Assembly (NCBI RefSeq): GCF_001261735.1
Contig: NZ_CVRP01000001.1
Location: forward strand, 124,001-188,000
Direction of reading: 5' to 3'
DNA length: 64,000 nt
From: Dysgonomonas sp. BGC7
Lineage (GTDB): Bacteria; Bacteroidota; Bacteroidia; Bacteroidales; Dysgonomonadaceae
The position numbers and the translations under genes were made by a program. The notes beneath the pieces were generated by a model. The model was given only the letters and a program-made list of their open reading frames with translations. It had not been told where the DNA came from and ran no database searches. Positions 21,521-29,830 of the stretch are shown here, piece after piece. Position 1 is the stretch's first letter; the number at the start of each line of letters is the position of its first letter.

Positions 21521-22833
21521 ATGAGAAGAATAGCATTAGGTTTCTTACAGAAATGGAAACAATAAAAGACACGAAAACCTCTTATTATTAGAGGAGCTCG
21601 CCAAGTTGGTAAAACTTGGTTGATGAAAGAATTTGCCAAAAACGAATATGAAAATTTCGCCTATATAAATTTTGAAGACAATCAGCAGCTAAAAACATTG
21701 TTTTTAAACGATTTTGATATACCACGTATTTTATTGGCTATCCAGATCGCAACAGGAATAAAGCCAGAGCCAAACAAAACGCTAATTATATTTGATGAGA
21801 TTCAAGAAGCAGAGAGAGCTTTAACCTCATTGAAATATTTTAGAGAAAATGCTCCCGAATACCATATTGTGGCAGCAGGTTCTTTACTGGGAATTGCATT
21901 ACATGAAAATACATCTTTTCCAGTGGGTAAAGTTGAGTTCTTAGATTTATATCCTCTAAGTTTTACTGAATTTTTAGAAGCATTAGGAGAACACGATTTG
22001 ATCGATTTAATTCAGAAGCAGCAATGGGAAATGATAAACACCTTTAAAACAAAGTACATAGAACTGTTAAAGCAATATTACTATGGGGGAGGTATGCCCG
22101 AAGTGGTTTCAAACTATGCAATTAATCAGGATTTTAGCGAAGTACGCGAAATTCAGCAACAAATACTTAATTCATACGAACAGGATTTTTCAAAACATGC
22201 TCCGACAGATGTCGTTCCACGTATTCGCATGGTCTGGAATTCTGTTCCTGCACAATTATCGAAAGAAAACCGAAAATTTATCTATGGCTTGATAAAACAA
22301 AGAGCCAGAGCCAAAGAATTTGAATTAGCATTAGCTTGGTTGATGGACTGTGGTTTAATACATAAAATCATAGAGTATCTAAACCAGCCTTACCCTTGAA
22401 AGCCTATGAAGATATGGGAGCTTTTAAACTGTATCTGCTTGATATAGGTTTGCTGGGAGCTATGGCAAACCTTGATGTAAAAACCTTACTTGATGGTAAT
22501 CTGGTTTTTACCGAGTTCAAAGGAGCTTTGACCGAATAGTATGTTTTACAACAATTGGTTACAGATGCGGAAATCTCAATTTTCTATTGGTCGTCGGAGA
22601 AATCAGATGGAGAAATAGATTTACTTATACAATACAAAAATGAGGTTGTTCCAATAGAGGTAAAAGCCGCCGAAAACCTTCAGGCAAAAAGCTTATGGGC
22701 TTTTGTCGAAAAGAATAAATCCAAAATGGCTATCCGTACCTCAATGTCAGATTTCAGGGAAGAAATATGGTTAACAAACATGCCTCTATATGCAATCAAT
22801 GAATTGACAGATTATCTTGAAGCAAAAAGTTAA
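21521..22833 (+). pseudogene. AAA ATPase with DUF4143 domain, decayed
   Basis: Reading from the ATG at 21521 gives the start MRRIALGFLQKWKQ, then a TAA (21563-21565), then in the same frame RKPLIIRGARQVGKTWLMKEF with the Walker A GARQVGKT. The Walker B is LIIFDEIQEAE and the sensor region is HIVAAGSLLG. Near 22380 the frame shifts by one base (KPALPLKAYEDMGAFKLYLLD continues in another frame). A TAG at 22537-22539 then replaces the expected Gln in TEQYVLQQL. The C-terminal DUF4143 part (VPIEVKAAENLQAKSL) is otherwise well preserved. These ATPases are common in Bacteroidetes, with an unclear role, possibly in toxin-antitoxin or defence-like functions. Three lesions show that it is dead. Confidence 0.88.
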
Positions 22834-22863
22834 TTAAATTAGCCACAATTAACAGGATACATC

Positions 22864-23602
22864 ATGAAAACAAAGTTCAAATATCAATGGAATAGCTTTT
22901 TTGATTATTTAGGAGCATTTGATAGCTCATTTAGTGGAAAACAAAAGTTTTTTTATCAAAATATTCAGAATGACCCTAAAAATAAAGATGAAAAATATTT
23001 TGTTCATATTTGGACTGATGAAAAAGAAAGAACAAAAAAGGCGAATATCAAGATATTCAAAATTAATAAATCTCCGTAAAATATCGCTTCCACTTATAAT
23101 AGTAGCTATTCTCATAGCTATTATTTGTTATTTTTTGCAAAGTTGGTTATCCTTTTCAATATTTTCTATTGGAGCATGGCTATTAATACCCTATTGGATG
23201 ATTAGCTATGGTTTTACAGCAGATAGAGATAATTGTATTGTTTATTTACAATGGATGAATAGAATGGAAATTCAGGGGAAGATGTCGGAAATAATAGAAG
23301 ATGCCTTCGATTCGGATATCCAAATAGTAACAACAGCAATTGCGGATATTACAGGAATGACACAAAGTGAAATAAGTGCCTTGTTAACCGCTCTAATATT
23401 ATCTGATAATTTGAACTTATCCATATCTGAAAAAGAATTTATACGACAGATAGCTTCACAAATAACTTTATCAGGGAAGAACATAAACTTTACTTCTTTT
23501 TACAAAAGTTATAGTCGCTTCAAAAATGACACATTTTTAGCTAAATCTGCATACAATGATTTATTGAATAAACTCAATAATATAGATTTCGATAAAAATT
23601 AA
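22864..23602 (+). pseudogene. Small membrane protein gene with a frameshift
   Basis: The first frame (22864-23079) encodes a 71-residue hydrophilic segment starting MKTKFKYQWNSFFDYLGAF. The second frame (open from 22919 to 23602) holds two membrane segments (about LPLIIVAILIAIICYFL and SIFSIGAWLLIPYWMISY) and a C-terminal soluble domain of about 130 residues with helical character. Joining them requires a +1 shift near an A6 run at 23034-23039. The likely history is a single gene of about 245 codons broken there. Alternatively the second part starts at an internal ATG (22990 region) and is a separate intact gene. I recognise no family. Confidence 0.5.
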
Positions 23603-23624
23603 GTCATATTTATTATCCTGATTT

Positions 23625-23636
23625 ATAGTGTACACT
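23625..23636. promoter_or_regulatory. Palindrome upstream of the HTH gene, candidate operator
   Basis: TAGTGTACACTA is a perfect 12-bp palindrome 80 bp before the HTH gene at 23717. It shares the core GTGTAC with the GGTGTAC sites near ssrA, so the same or a related DNA-binding protein might recognise both. Inference only. Confidence 0.35.
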
Positions 23637-23716
23637 AAAGTAGTTTATTCTGGTCAACAATTTTTCCAAACATATTTTTATTTTTTTGTGCCATGTTTCA
23701 TTTAAAATAATCGAAT

Positions 23717-23989
23717 ATGTCACAGATTCTAACGTACGAAGACTTCAAGGAATTTGAAGCAAAGGTTTTAAAAGAGTTTGAGGGGATAAAGAAAGTCTTA
23801 CCTTCTATCTCCCCAAAGAAATGGTTACGCTCTTCCGATATTAAGAAATTGCTCGGAGTGTCGCATGGAAAACTACAAACCATGCGTAATAATAAAGAAA
23901 TACCTTTTACACTTATTGGCGGTACGATATTCTATTCACTTGAAGATGTGAATAAGATGTTGGATGCTAAAAAACAAAAACGGACTTAA
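23717..23989 (+). CDS. Excisionase-type helix-turn-helix protein
   Basis: This 90-residue protein has an N-terminal helical segment (residues 1-35, charged) and a winged helix-turn-helix of the HTH_17/excisionase type at about residues 37-85 (WLRSSDIKKLLGVSHGKLQTMR, then PFTLIGGTIFYSLEDVNKML). Proteins like this accompany Bacteroidetes integrases and conjugative elements, where they bend DNA for excision or regulate transfer genes. It is the only intact gene recognised in the element beside ssrA. The start at 23717 has an A-rich upstream region. Confidence 0.8.
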   Translation: MSQILTYEDFKEFEAKVLKEFEGIKKVLPSISPKKWLRSSDIKKLLGVSHGKLQTMRNNKEIPFTLIGGTIFYSLEDVNKMLDAKKQKRT

Positions 23990-25319
23990 GTATTCGCTCG
24001 TCGGGAGGAGTGGTCTCCCCCCTTGCCGCTGGGCGCTCCCCGACCGATGAGTTATTGGGATCCATTCGGCTCTGATGGATTGGTTAGCAGAATCATCCGT
24101 GCTAAAGTCCTGAGTTTTGTGTATTGGCATTTGAATATTCTGCAATTCCAAACGGAAGCGAAGCTCTTCTGGATAGCGTGTGGCAAAGTTATGGAAATGT
24201 ATACATTTCCTCCCTTGCTCTGCCTTTGGCGGAGGGAAAACCGCTACCGTTAGTCGCAGCTTTAAGGAGAATGATTAATTAAATACAGTTTTTGTTATGA
24301 TGAAAAAATCAACTAAAAAGAAGCTAAAAGAGAAAGTTATCAGTGCCCGGATTCTTCTTATATTCTCGATACAGAAATACACTTATATCCAGATAATTTT
24401 AGTAACCTTTCATTTTAGTAATGTATTTACCCATGGCAAAAGATGAATAATCACAGGATTCGATCCGATAAATTTAGATAGGGCTAACAGATACAATGAT
24501 ATTTTACAATTTTACAAAATACCCTCTGTTCTTAAATGTTATATTTCTAATGATAAGAACTTTGTATATGTGCATATACAAATATGCACATGTTATATAT
24601 AAAGATCTCATAGTAAGTAAGGTGTATTTTTGTAATGATAATGCTCACAAAATAATAAGGCTTGAAAAATTTAAACTGTATTATATAAATGCTTTACGGT
24701 CGGCACAGGAATCACACAGATAAGATAGATGACATAGCAGTGGTTCTGTATTATTATAATATAGATTGCTATAGATTCAGAACTAACAAAAACAAATTTT
24801 ATCATTTGCTTTTGTTCTATCTAAACTAATATAAAAATAAATAACGAATGTATAATATGCAGATATATAGAGTATATAGAGATATATTAGAAGGGGAGGC
24901 TCTAATATGACTTATTCTGACAAATCAAAATGATCTGTTTTTTTGTTCTTTTGTCAATATAGTATAAAGATCAGATTGTAGATTTGGAGAATAGACAAAA
25001 TCAAATAATATTCACAACTACTTGATAAATACTAGCATATTAGGAATAAGAAACTATGTATTTATTTTACAGGATTAATCAGTTTCTTCTATAGCAGTTA
25101 TCTGAAGGCTTTGGTAACTATTGTTTTGCGGAAGAGAAGATGAAACTAAATAGCCAGAAGGGGTGGTGTAGTAAAATAGAATAAACCCTCTTTATTTATA
25201 TATCTGAAGAGTTACTCTGTTTAATCTTTATTATAAGCTACTCTTATTTTCATTGGAGTTTATTTAGCTTTAACAGAAATGAACTTTTTTTAGATTTTAA
25301 AATTGAGAAAGTATAAATT
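23990..25319. other. Gene-poor relic of the integrated element
   Basis: This stretch of 1.3 kb has no convincing gene. From about 24000 to 24260 the base composition is clearly richer in G and C than its surroundings and contains self-complementary pieces (ctcgtcggga near 23996 and tccccgaccgatgag near 24037, plus ggagg/ctccc). It looks like a fragment of foreign element sequence. From 24260 to 25319 the DNA is very AT-rich. A 49-codon ORF at 24297-24446 and two others of about 75 codons have no recognisable features. No second copy of the ssrA 3' end was seen. Confidence 0.55.
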
Positions 25320-25466
25320 ATGAAAAAAAACAGCAGAAGCTATAGATTTCGCTTTTATAGATTGTTGAAGAGATTTTTGTGTACATTGCAACGTATTCTC
25401 GGTGTTAGAAAGACAGATGCAGATTCTGTCATCAGGGAGTATTTAGAGAAATACAACGGGAAATAA
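25320..25466 (+). CDS. Small basic protein, hypothetical
   Basis: An ATG at 25320 opens a 48-codon frame ending TAA at 25464-25466. The product is strongly basic, with a run of Arg, Tyr, Phe and Leu residues in the first half (YRFRFYRLLKRFL) and a more acidic C-terminus (ADSVIREYLEKYNGK). The composition looks like a real amphipathic peptide rather than random AT-rich translation. It is below the length at which genes are usually called. I recognise no family. It stands alone, at the right end of the gene-poor region. Confidence 0.4.
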   Translation: MKKNSRSYRFRFYRLLKRFLCTLQRILGVRKTDADSVIREYLEKYNGK

Positions 25467-25596
25467 TATTCATAGTAACAATACAAAATATAAGCAGCTT
25501 CTGCATTATATATTATAAATAAGAGTATACTTTAATACTCAGACTTTTCGGCCATTAACATTTTTTGCACGAATAACTTTCAAATTACATGTTGAT

Positions 25597-25628
25597 GGGG
25601 GTGAAACACATTGATCACCCCCTTTTTA
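25597..25628 (+). terminator. Intrinsic terminator
   Basis: Arms gggggtga (25597-25604) and tcaccccc (25615-25622) with a 10-nt loop are followed by TTTTTATA. It ends plus-strand transcription before the lipoprotein gene at 25695, perhaps from the small ORF at 25320. Confidence 0.85.
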
Positions 25629-25694
25629 TAGACAGAAACTATTTATTCACCTGATTTCTAAAATTTAAGATAAACTATTAAAACCATTGAAAAG

Positions 25695-26273
25695 ATGAAA
25701 AAAGTATTTTTAGTATTTTGCGTGATTCTGATATCACTAACTTCCTGCAACCACAGCAGATCAAACAATGAAAAGGTAAGTCAAAAAGAAGTAGTGGGAC
25801 AGAAACCTGATGAAATTAAACAAGGAGTTGAAACCAACCAAAAGGGAGATAATCTAGAGTATACTTTCAATAACACGAAAAATACGGCAACATTTATCTT
25901 TAACGGGGAAAAAATTGAAATGGAGGCCGACAATACGAAAGCTTCAGGGGCAAACTATAAAAATGACAATTATAGTTACACAAACTGGCAAGGCATAACT
26001 GAACTGAAAAAGGACGGTAAAACTATTTTTTATAATAATTCAACCCTTGTGGAAAGTATCGTTAAAAACCCGGAAGGCAAAACGCTAGAAATGAAATTCG
26101 ATAATTCGAATAACACAGCTTCATTGGTCTTCAATGGCAAGATAATAGAATTAAAGGCCGATCCCACTGCTTCCGGGATCAGATACAGTAATACAGACTA
26201 TATGTTTAGTGAGCATCAGGGAAAAATAGAACTTCAAAAAAATGGCAAAATTATTTTTAGCCATCAGCAGTAG
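25695..26273 (+). CDS. Lipoprotein with two MliC-like lysozyme-inhibitor domains
   Basis: This 192-residue protein has a lipoprotein signal peptide with the lipobox LTSC (Cys19). After a charged linker come two repeats of about 60 residues (about 55-115 and 130-190). Each has the pattern of MliC/PliC C-type lysozyme inhibitors: a beta-strand with NTA(T/S)xxFNG, an acidic strand, an (A)SGxxY turn, and a Gx-ELxKxGKxIF end. The family binds host or environmental lysozyme in the periplasm or at the surface. The tandem arrangement is unusual, since most family members have one domain. The catalytic-site-binding Ser of the SG motif is present in both copies. Confidence 0.7.
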   Translation: MKKVFLVFCVILISLTSCNHSRSNNEKVSQKEVVGQKPDEIKQGVETNQKGDNLEYTFNNTKNTATFIFNGEKIEMEADNTKASGANYKNDNYSYTNWQGITELKKDGKTIFYNNSTLVESIVKNPEGKTLEMKFDNSNNTASLVFNGKIIELKADPTASGIRYSNTDYMFSEHQGKIELQKNGKIIFSHQQ

Positions 26274-26379
26274 ATTAACAGATACAGACAATCGATTGAA
26301 GAAATTCAGGATTTATCTCCTATGAATCTATTCTCGGTTGTCTGTATTAATTTATATTATAGTGAGGAAAACAATATTG

Positions 26380-27765
26380 ATGACTAAAGTAATTATCACA
26401 AGCTTTATTATAATGCTGCTTTGTCCCATAAGCAGTATCAAAGCTTGTGACAGTATACCACCAGTATACTCCGGTATAAGAGAAGATCCAATAAAGATAT
26501 CCGACCAGCCATTTTTGTTGCGCAAGGAATGGGTTCGTCAGGGAATTGCTCCGGCAGCACTACTGACGTCAGGCTTTCTGACATGGGGAGAACGTGGAAA
26601 TATCAGGGAAGTACGTAACCGGTATGTCCCTAACTTTTCGAATCATTTGGATGACTATCTACAATATGCTCCGGCTTTGGGAGTAATGGGGCTGAATATT
26701 GCCGGACAGAAAGGACGTAACGGTTGGAAAAGACAAACCCTTAATTGGAGTGGCAGTATGCTTATAATGGGTGCTTTAGTCAATTCAGTCAAATACTCAT
26801 CTAAAGTCATGCGACCAGATGGTACCAGCCGTAACTCTTTTCCTTCAGGACATACAGCCACAGCTTTTATGAATGCAACTTTTTTGCATAAGGAATACGG
26901 ACATATCAATCCATTGTATAGTGTTGCCGGTTATGCAAGCAGTTCGTATGTAGGGGCTTCGCGAAGTCTTAATAACAGGCATTGGATATCTGATATCCTA
27001 GTTGGGGCTGCTATCGGTATTATATCTACAGAACTGTCATATGCCATTACCGATCATTTCTATGGGAATAAAGGAGATTATTTTTCCGGCTTTACAATCG
27101 AAGAAGAGATAAACAAGCCCTCTTATCTTTCAGCCCGTATAGGCTATTCGTTTGATATGACGGATGCAAAACCTGAAGCCTTAGGAGTTGAATCGACATT
27201 GGAAGGAGCCTATTATTTCAACAGGCGATGGGGACTCCTTGGTGAAGCTACATTCGGACATTATCCACTTAATCAAAATGGTGAAGATATTGTAGATGAC
27301 CTCGAATTATCCGATATTATAATAAGGAGTCCCCGGCAGGACTTTCAATCTATGGGCATGCTATATTTTATGGTAGGGCCTCAGTATACTAAGTTTATCG
27401 GATCAAAATTTCTTCTGCAGGCTAAGTTGACAACCGGAATAACTATAGGGACAAACGGCGAGATGAGCCTTGTGGGGGTCGCCGAGAATAAAAATACCGG
27501 AATAAAAAGTGATATTACCCTTCCCTTTGTAGATTATAAAGCTCGCCCCGGTCTGGCTTTGGGTACAGGGGTTAACTTTACGGTAATGATGACACCCCGA
27601 GTTGGCTTGTCTTGGTTTGTAGATTATAAATACACGAAAATCAGCTTCGATATCAGACCGTCAGAAAAGACATTTGGCACCCAGTTGGATTACATAAAAG
27701 AGAGGACATCCTTCAGCCTGAATAATATGTCGACGGGGCTGAGATTCACTGCTTTTTTAGATTGA
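26380..27765 (+). CDS. PAP2-family phosphatase fused to an outer-membrane barrel domain
   Basis: The best start is the ATG at 26380 behind a gtgaggaaa ribosome-binding-like sequence. A TTG at 26338 would only add an odd N-terminus. A signal peptide is followed by the PAP2 phosphatase domain with all three motifs: KYSSKVMRP, PSGHTATAF and SRSLNNRHWISDILVG. The C-terminal 200 residues are amphipathic beta-strands ending in FTAFLD, which looks like an outer-membrane barrel. Members dephosphorylate lipid phosphates, such as undecaprenyl pyrophosphate, lipid A or phosphatidate derivatives. The membrane-embedded PAP2 part and the barrel suggest action near the outer membrane. It lies 107 bp after the lipoprotein gene. 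Confidence 0.8.
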   Translation: MTKVIITSFIIMLLCPISSIKACDSIPPVYSGIREDPIKISDQPFLLRKEWVRQGIAPAALLTSGFLTWGERGNIREVRNRYVPNFSNHLDDYLQYAPALGVMGLNIAGQKGRNGWKRQTLNWSGSMLIMGALVNSVKYSSKVMRPDGTSRNSFPSGHTATAFMNATFLHKEYGHINPLYSVAGYASSSYVGASRSLNNRHWISDILVGAAIGIISTELSYAITDHFYGNKGDYFSGFTIEEEINKPSYLSARIGYSFDMTDAKPEALGVESTLEGAYYFNRRWGLLGEATFGHYPLNQNGEDIVDDLELSDIIIRSPRQDFQSMGMLYFMVGPQYTKFIGSKFLLQAKLTTGITIGTNGEMSLVGVAENKNTGIKSDITLPFVDYKARPGLALGTGVNFTVMMTPRVGLSWFVDYKYTKISFDIRPSEKTFGTQLDYIKERTSFSLNNMSTGLRFTAFLD

Positions 27766-27774
27766 CAAATATAT

Positions 27775-28494
27775 CTATATTTTTGCTTTTTTCATTATTA
27801 CTTTCGTCGATCCTATTTTTAGCTTAGAGTCAATACGAACTGGTAGACGTTTATTGTCATTGGATAAATACACTCTCATAGCTTCTTTTTTGTCGGCAAA
27901 AGCATTATCATAAATGACCAGGTTTAATTTGACACAAGCATATTCGTTTCCGTCATTAGCTTTGATGATTTCCAGCCCTTTATGATGAATATCCATTTTT
28001 ACAATATCTTTTCCGGACAGAAAATCCACGGTTAATACCTTGGATTCTTTTAGTATATCGCAATCCAGTGTCCGTACATAATAGATTATGCTCATCATAT
28101 CATAGATGATTGTTTGAGATGTCAGGTTTTCATCAAATCTTAATATGCCATTCTTTATTCGTTTACTTTTTATATTAACTGTTCCATCTGTATAGTTGTA
28201 ATTGATCGCCTCTATGGTGTGCTCATTGCCTTCGTGGGCATTTTTTGTGTAATACAGAGGCTTCATATCTTTTGTCAGATAGCATGATAGAGTATCAGAC
28301 AATTCGAATATTGGGGATGCAATACCTGTGGAATAGGCTGTCATAGTCATTTTCAGAGCATCAGTTCCATTGTATTTTTCTTCTGATATTTTAAGAGTTG
28401 AAACTCCGGCCTTACTGTTAATCAACCCGTATTTAAAATAAAGGTTGTAGCTGAGCTCCTCCCGGAAACCGGAATATGAAGTTCCTTCAAACAA
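27775..28494 (-). CDS. DUF3108 protein lacking a signal peptide
   Basis: This 239-residue protein (TTG start) matches the DUF3108 pattern: ELSYNLYFKYGLINSKAG, then LSDTLSCYLTKDMKPLYY, MMSIIYYVRTLD and a final LPVRIDSKLKIGSTK. Family members in Bacteroidetes normally begin with a signal peptide. Here the frame upstream of the first conserved strand has no ATG and no hydrophobic segment before stops. The gene may therefore have lost its 5' end, or it starts at TTG and its product stays in the cytoplasm. Function of the family is unknown; most are periplasmic or secreted. It is convergent with the PAP2 gene, 9 bp apart. Confidence 0.65.
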   Translation of the reverse strand: MFEGTSYSGFREELSYNLYFKYGLINSKAGVSTLKISEEKYNGTDALKMTMTAYSTGIASPIFELSDTLSCYLTKDMKPLYYTKNAHEGNEHTIEAINYNYTDGTVNIKSKRIKNGILRFDENLTSQTIIYDMMSIIYYVRTLDCDILKESKVLTVDFLSGKDIVKMDIHHKGLEIIKANDGNEYACVKLNLVIYDNAFADKKEAMRVYLSNDNKRLPVRIDSKLKIGSTKVIMKKAKI

Positions 28495-28848
28495 AACAGC
28501 TTTTATCCTATTTTCTATTAATTCATTTATGATTTTTATATTAATTTATTAATAATATAAACGAATCCTGAAGGAGGGTTTCTTTTATATCAGTTCATAT
28601 TTGTCTATCTCATTACAATTAGTATAGGAATACTCAAACATAATGTGTTAATATTAAATATGAGTTCTTAATTTATACGGTGCCAGGAGACTGAATTGTC
28701 TGTCCCTCAAATAAGGTATATCTAGGAAGCGTATTTTCTATATTTTGTCGAGAAAGTACGATTCTTATTTAACATTAATAAAATAGTTTATTGATTCTAT
28801 TGTAGCAAGTAGTACGTTTCTTTCTGAAAATTTTAAATAAAGAAATGT
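28495..28848. other. AT-rich intergenic region
   Basis: A 354-nt gap between the divergent DUF3108 gene and the phosphatase gene. I see no ORF and no RNA. It must hold the promoter for the phosphatase-SusCD locus, but no element matched the consensus exactly. Confidence 0.5.
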
Positions 28849-29667
28849 ATGAAGATGAAAAGATTTGTGTTTTTGTTTTTTATTATCCCATTTACATTGC
28901 AAGCTCAGCTGAAAGACAGCATTACGCGGGTTGTAATAATGGAAGGAGCTGTTAATTTTAGAGATGCCGGGAATTATAAGACAGCAGATTATAAGACAGT
29001 TATTAAAGGCAAGATATTCAGATCGGCAAGTATTGCTACCCTAACAGACAAAGACATACAAACGATAGAAGATTTGAAGATTCGAACAGTTATCGATTTT
29101 CGTGGAACAAAAGAAGCCCTATTGGCTCCAGACAGGCTGCTATCTAATACCGATTATACTTTGTGTCCGGCTGGGAGTGATAGTATTCCTACACCAGCAG
29201 AAATAGCTAATATGATTAAGAATTCGGACTTTCTTATAAATATGTATAACGATAAAAGTATTCAATATTATGGAGAACGTTACAAACCTTTATTTCAAAA
29301 ACTATTGACTCTCCCCGATGATGAAGCTCTATTGTTCCACTGTACAGGAGGTCGAGATCGTACAGGTATGGCAGCGGCTTTACTTCTATATGTTTTAAAT
29401 GTACCAATGTCTACAATTGAAGATGATTTTTGTGCATCGAATATTTATTTAAGGTCTATGAATGCACGAATGTATGAATCATTGACTAAGATATCCGGAT
29501 TGACTATATCTGATGTAGAGGATAAGATGAGGCTTAAACCAGAACATATTCGAAGCTTTTTTGCAACTATCAAATCTCATTATGGTAGTGTGGAGTCCTT
29601 TTTGGAAAAAGAGTGTGGTATAGGACCTGAGAAAGTGTCTTTACTCAGAAAACGATATGTCAATTAA
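28849..29667 (+). CDS. Secreted tyrosine-phosphatase-like protein
   Basis: This 272-residue protein has a signal peptide (about residues 1-20) and a dual-specificity/tyrosine phosphatase fold of the Y_phosphatase3 type. The GAVNFRDAGNY N-terminal motif is typical of that family, and the active-site loop HCTGGRDRTG gives the nucleophile Cys165 and Arg171. It would remove phosphate from proteins or small phospho-compounds in the periplasm. It directly precedes a SusC/SusD pair and an alkaline phosphatase on the same strand, with a terminator between it and SusC. The substrate is not evident. Confidence 0.85.
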   Translation: MKMKRFVFLFFIIPFTLQAQLKDSITRVVIMEGAVNFRDAGNYKTADYKTVIKGKIFRSASIATLTDKDIQTIEDLKIRTVIDFRGTKEALLAPDRLLSNTDYTLCPAGSDSIPTPAEIANMIKNSDFLINMYNDKSIQYYGERYKPLFQKLLTLPDDEALLFHCTGGRDRTGMAAALLLYVLNVPMSTIEDDFCASNIYLRSMNARMYESLTKISGLTISDVEDKMRLKPEHIRSFFATIKSHYGSVESFLEKECGIGPEKVSLLRKRYVN

Positions 29668-29695
29668 GAGGAAATGATCTCAAATTAAAATGAAA

Positions 29696-29737
29696 AAAGG
29701 GTTGTTACTATATTGTGATGACCCTTTGTCTATTTTA
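29696..29737 (+). terminator. Hairpin after the phosphatase gene, probable terminator
   Basis: Left arm aaagggttgttac (29696-29708) and right arm gtgatgaccctttg (29715-29728) pair over 13 positions, with G-T wobbles, and are followed by T-rich sequence. It would end or attenuate transcription before the SusC gene. Confidence 0.6.
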
Positions 29738-29793
29738 ACAAAAAAGATGTTTTTTATTAAATTTTATGTAACGGATAGGTAATAATCTGCATA

Positions 29794-29801
29794 TAATTTT
29801 G
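29794..29801 (+). promoter_or_regulatory. Candidate -7 element for the SusCD-phosphatase operon
   Basis: TAATTTTG fits the Bacteroidetes consensus TAnnTTTG exactly, 30 nt upstream of the SusC start. The -33 element is not clear. If real, the SusC-SusD-alkaline phosphatase unit has its own promoter. Confidence 0.45.
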
Positions 29802-29830
29802 CCTCGAAATCACAATTATAATATGAAAAA

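Noticed and set aside
20221-22539. Stop-codon reassignment or readthrough explaining the in-frame stops
   Set aside because: TGA, TAA and TAG all occur in the element, a frameshift is also present, and the ordinary genes in the window use all stops normally. Gene decay is simpler.
23030-23045. Programmed -1 frameshift at the A AAA AAG heptamer
   Set aside because: The heptamer is in the right phase, but a -1 shift leads to a stop after a few codons. The downstream frame needs a +1 shift, so a broken gene is more likely.
24023-24723. Two ORFs of about 75 codons and one of 49 codons (24297-24446) in the relic region
   Set aside because: The composition is irregular, no homology is recognised, and the surrounding region has decayed genes.
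19601-25700. Second attachment site (copy of the ssrA 3' end)
   Set aside because: I read through the region and found no convincing second copy, so no att pair is claimed.
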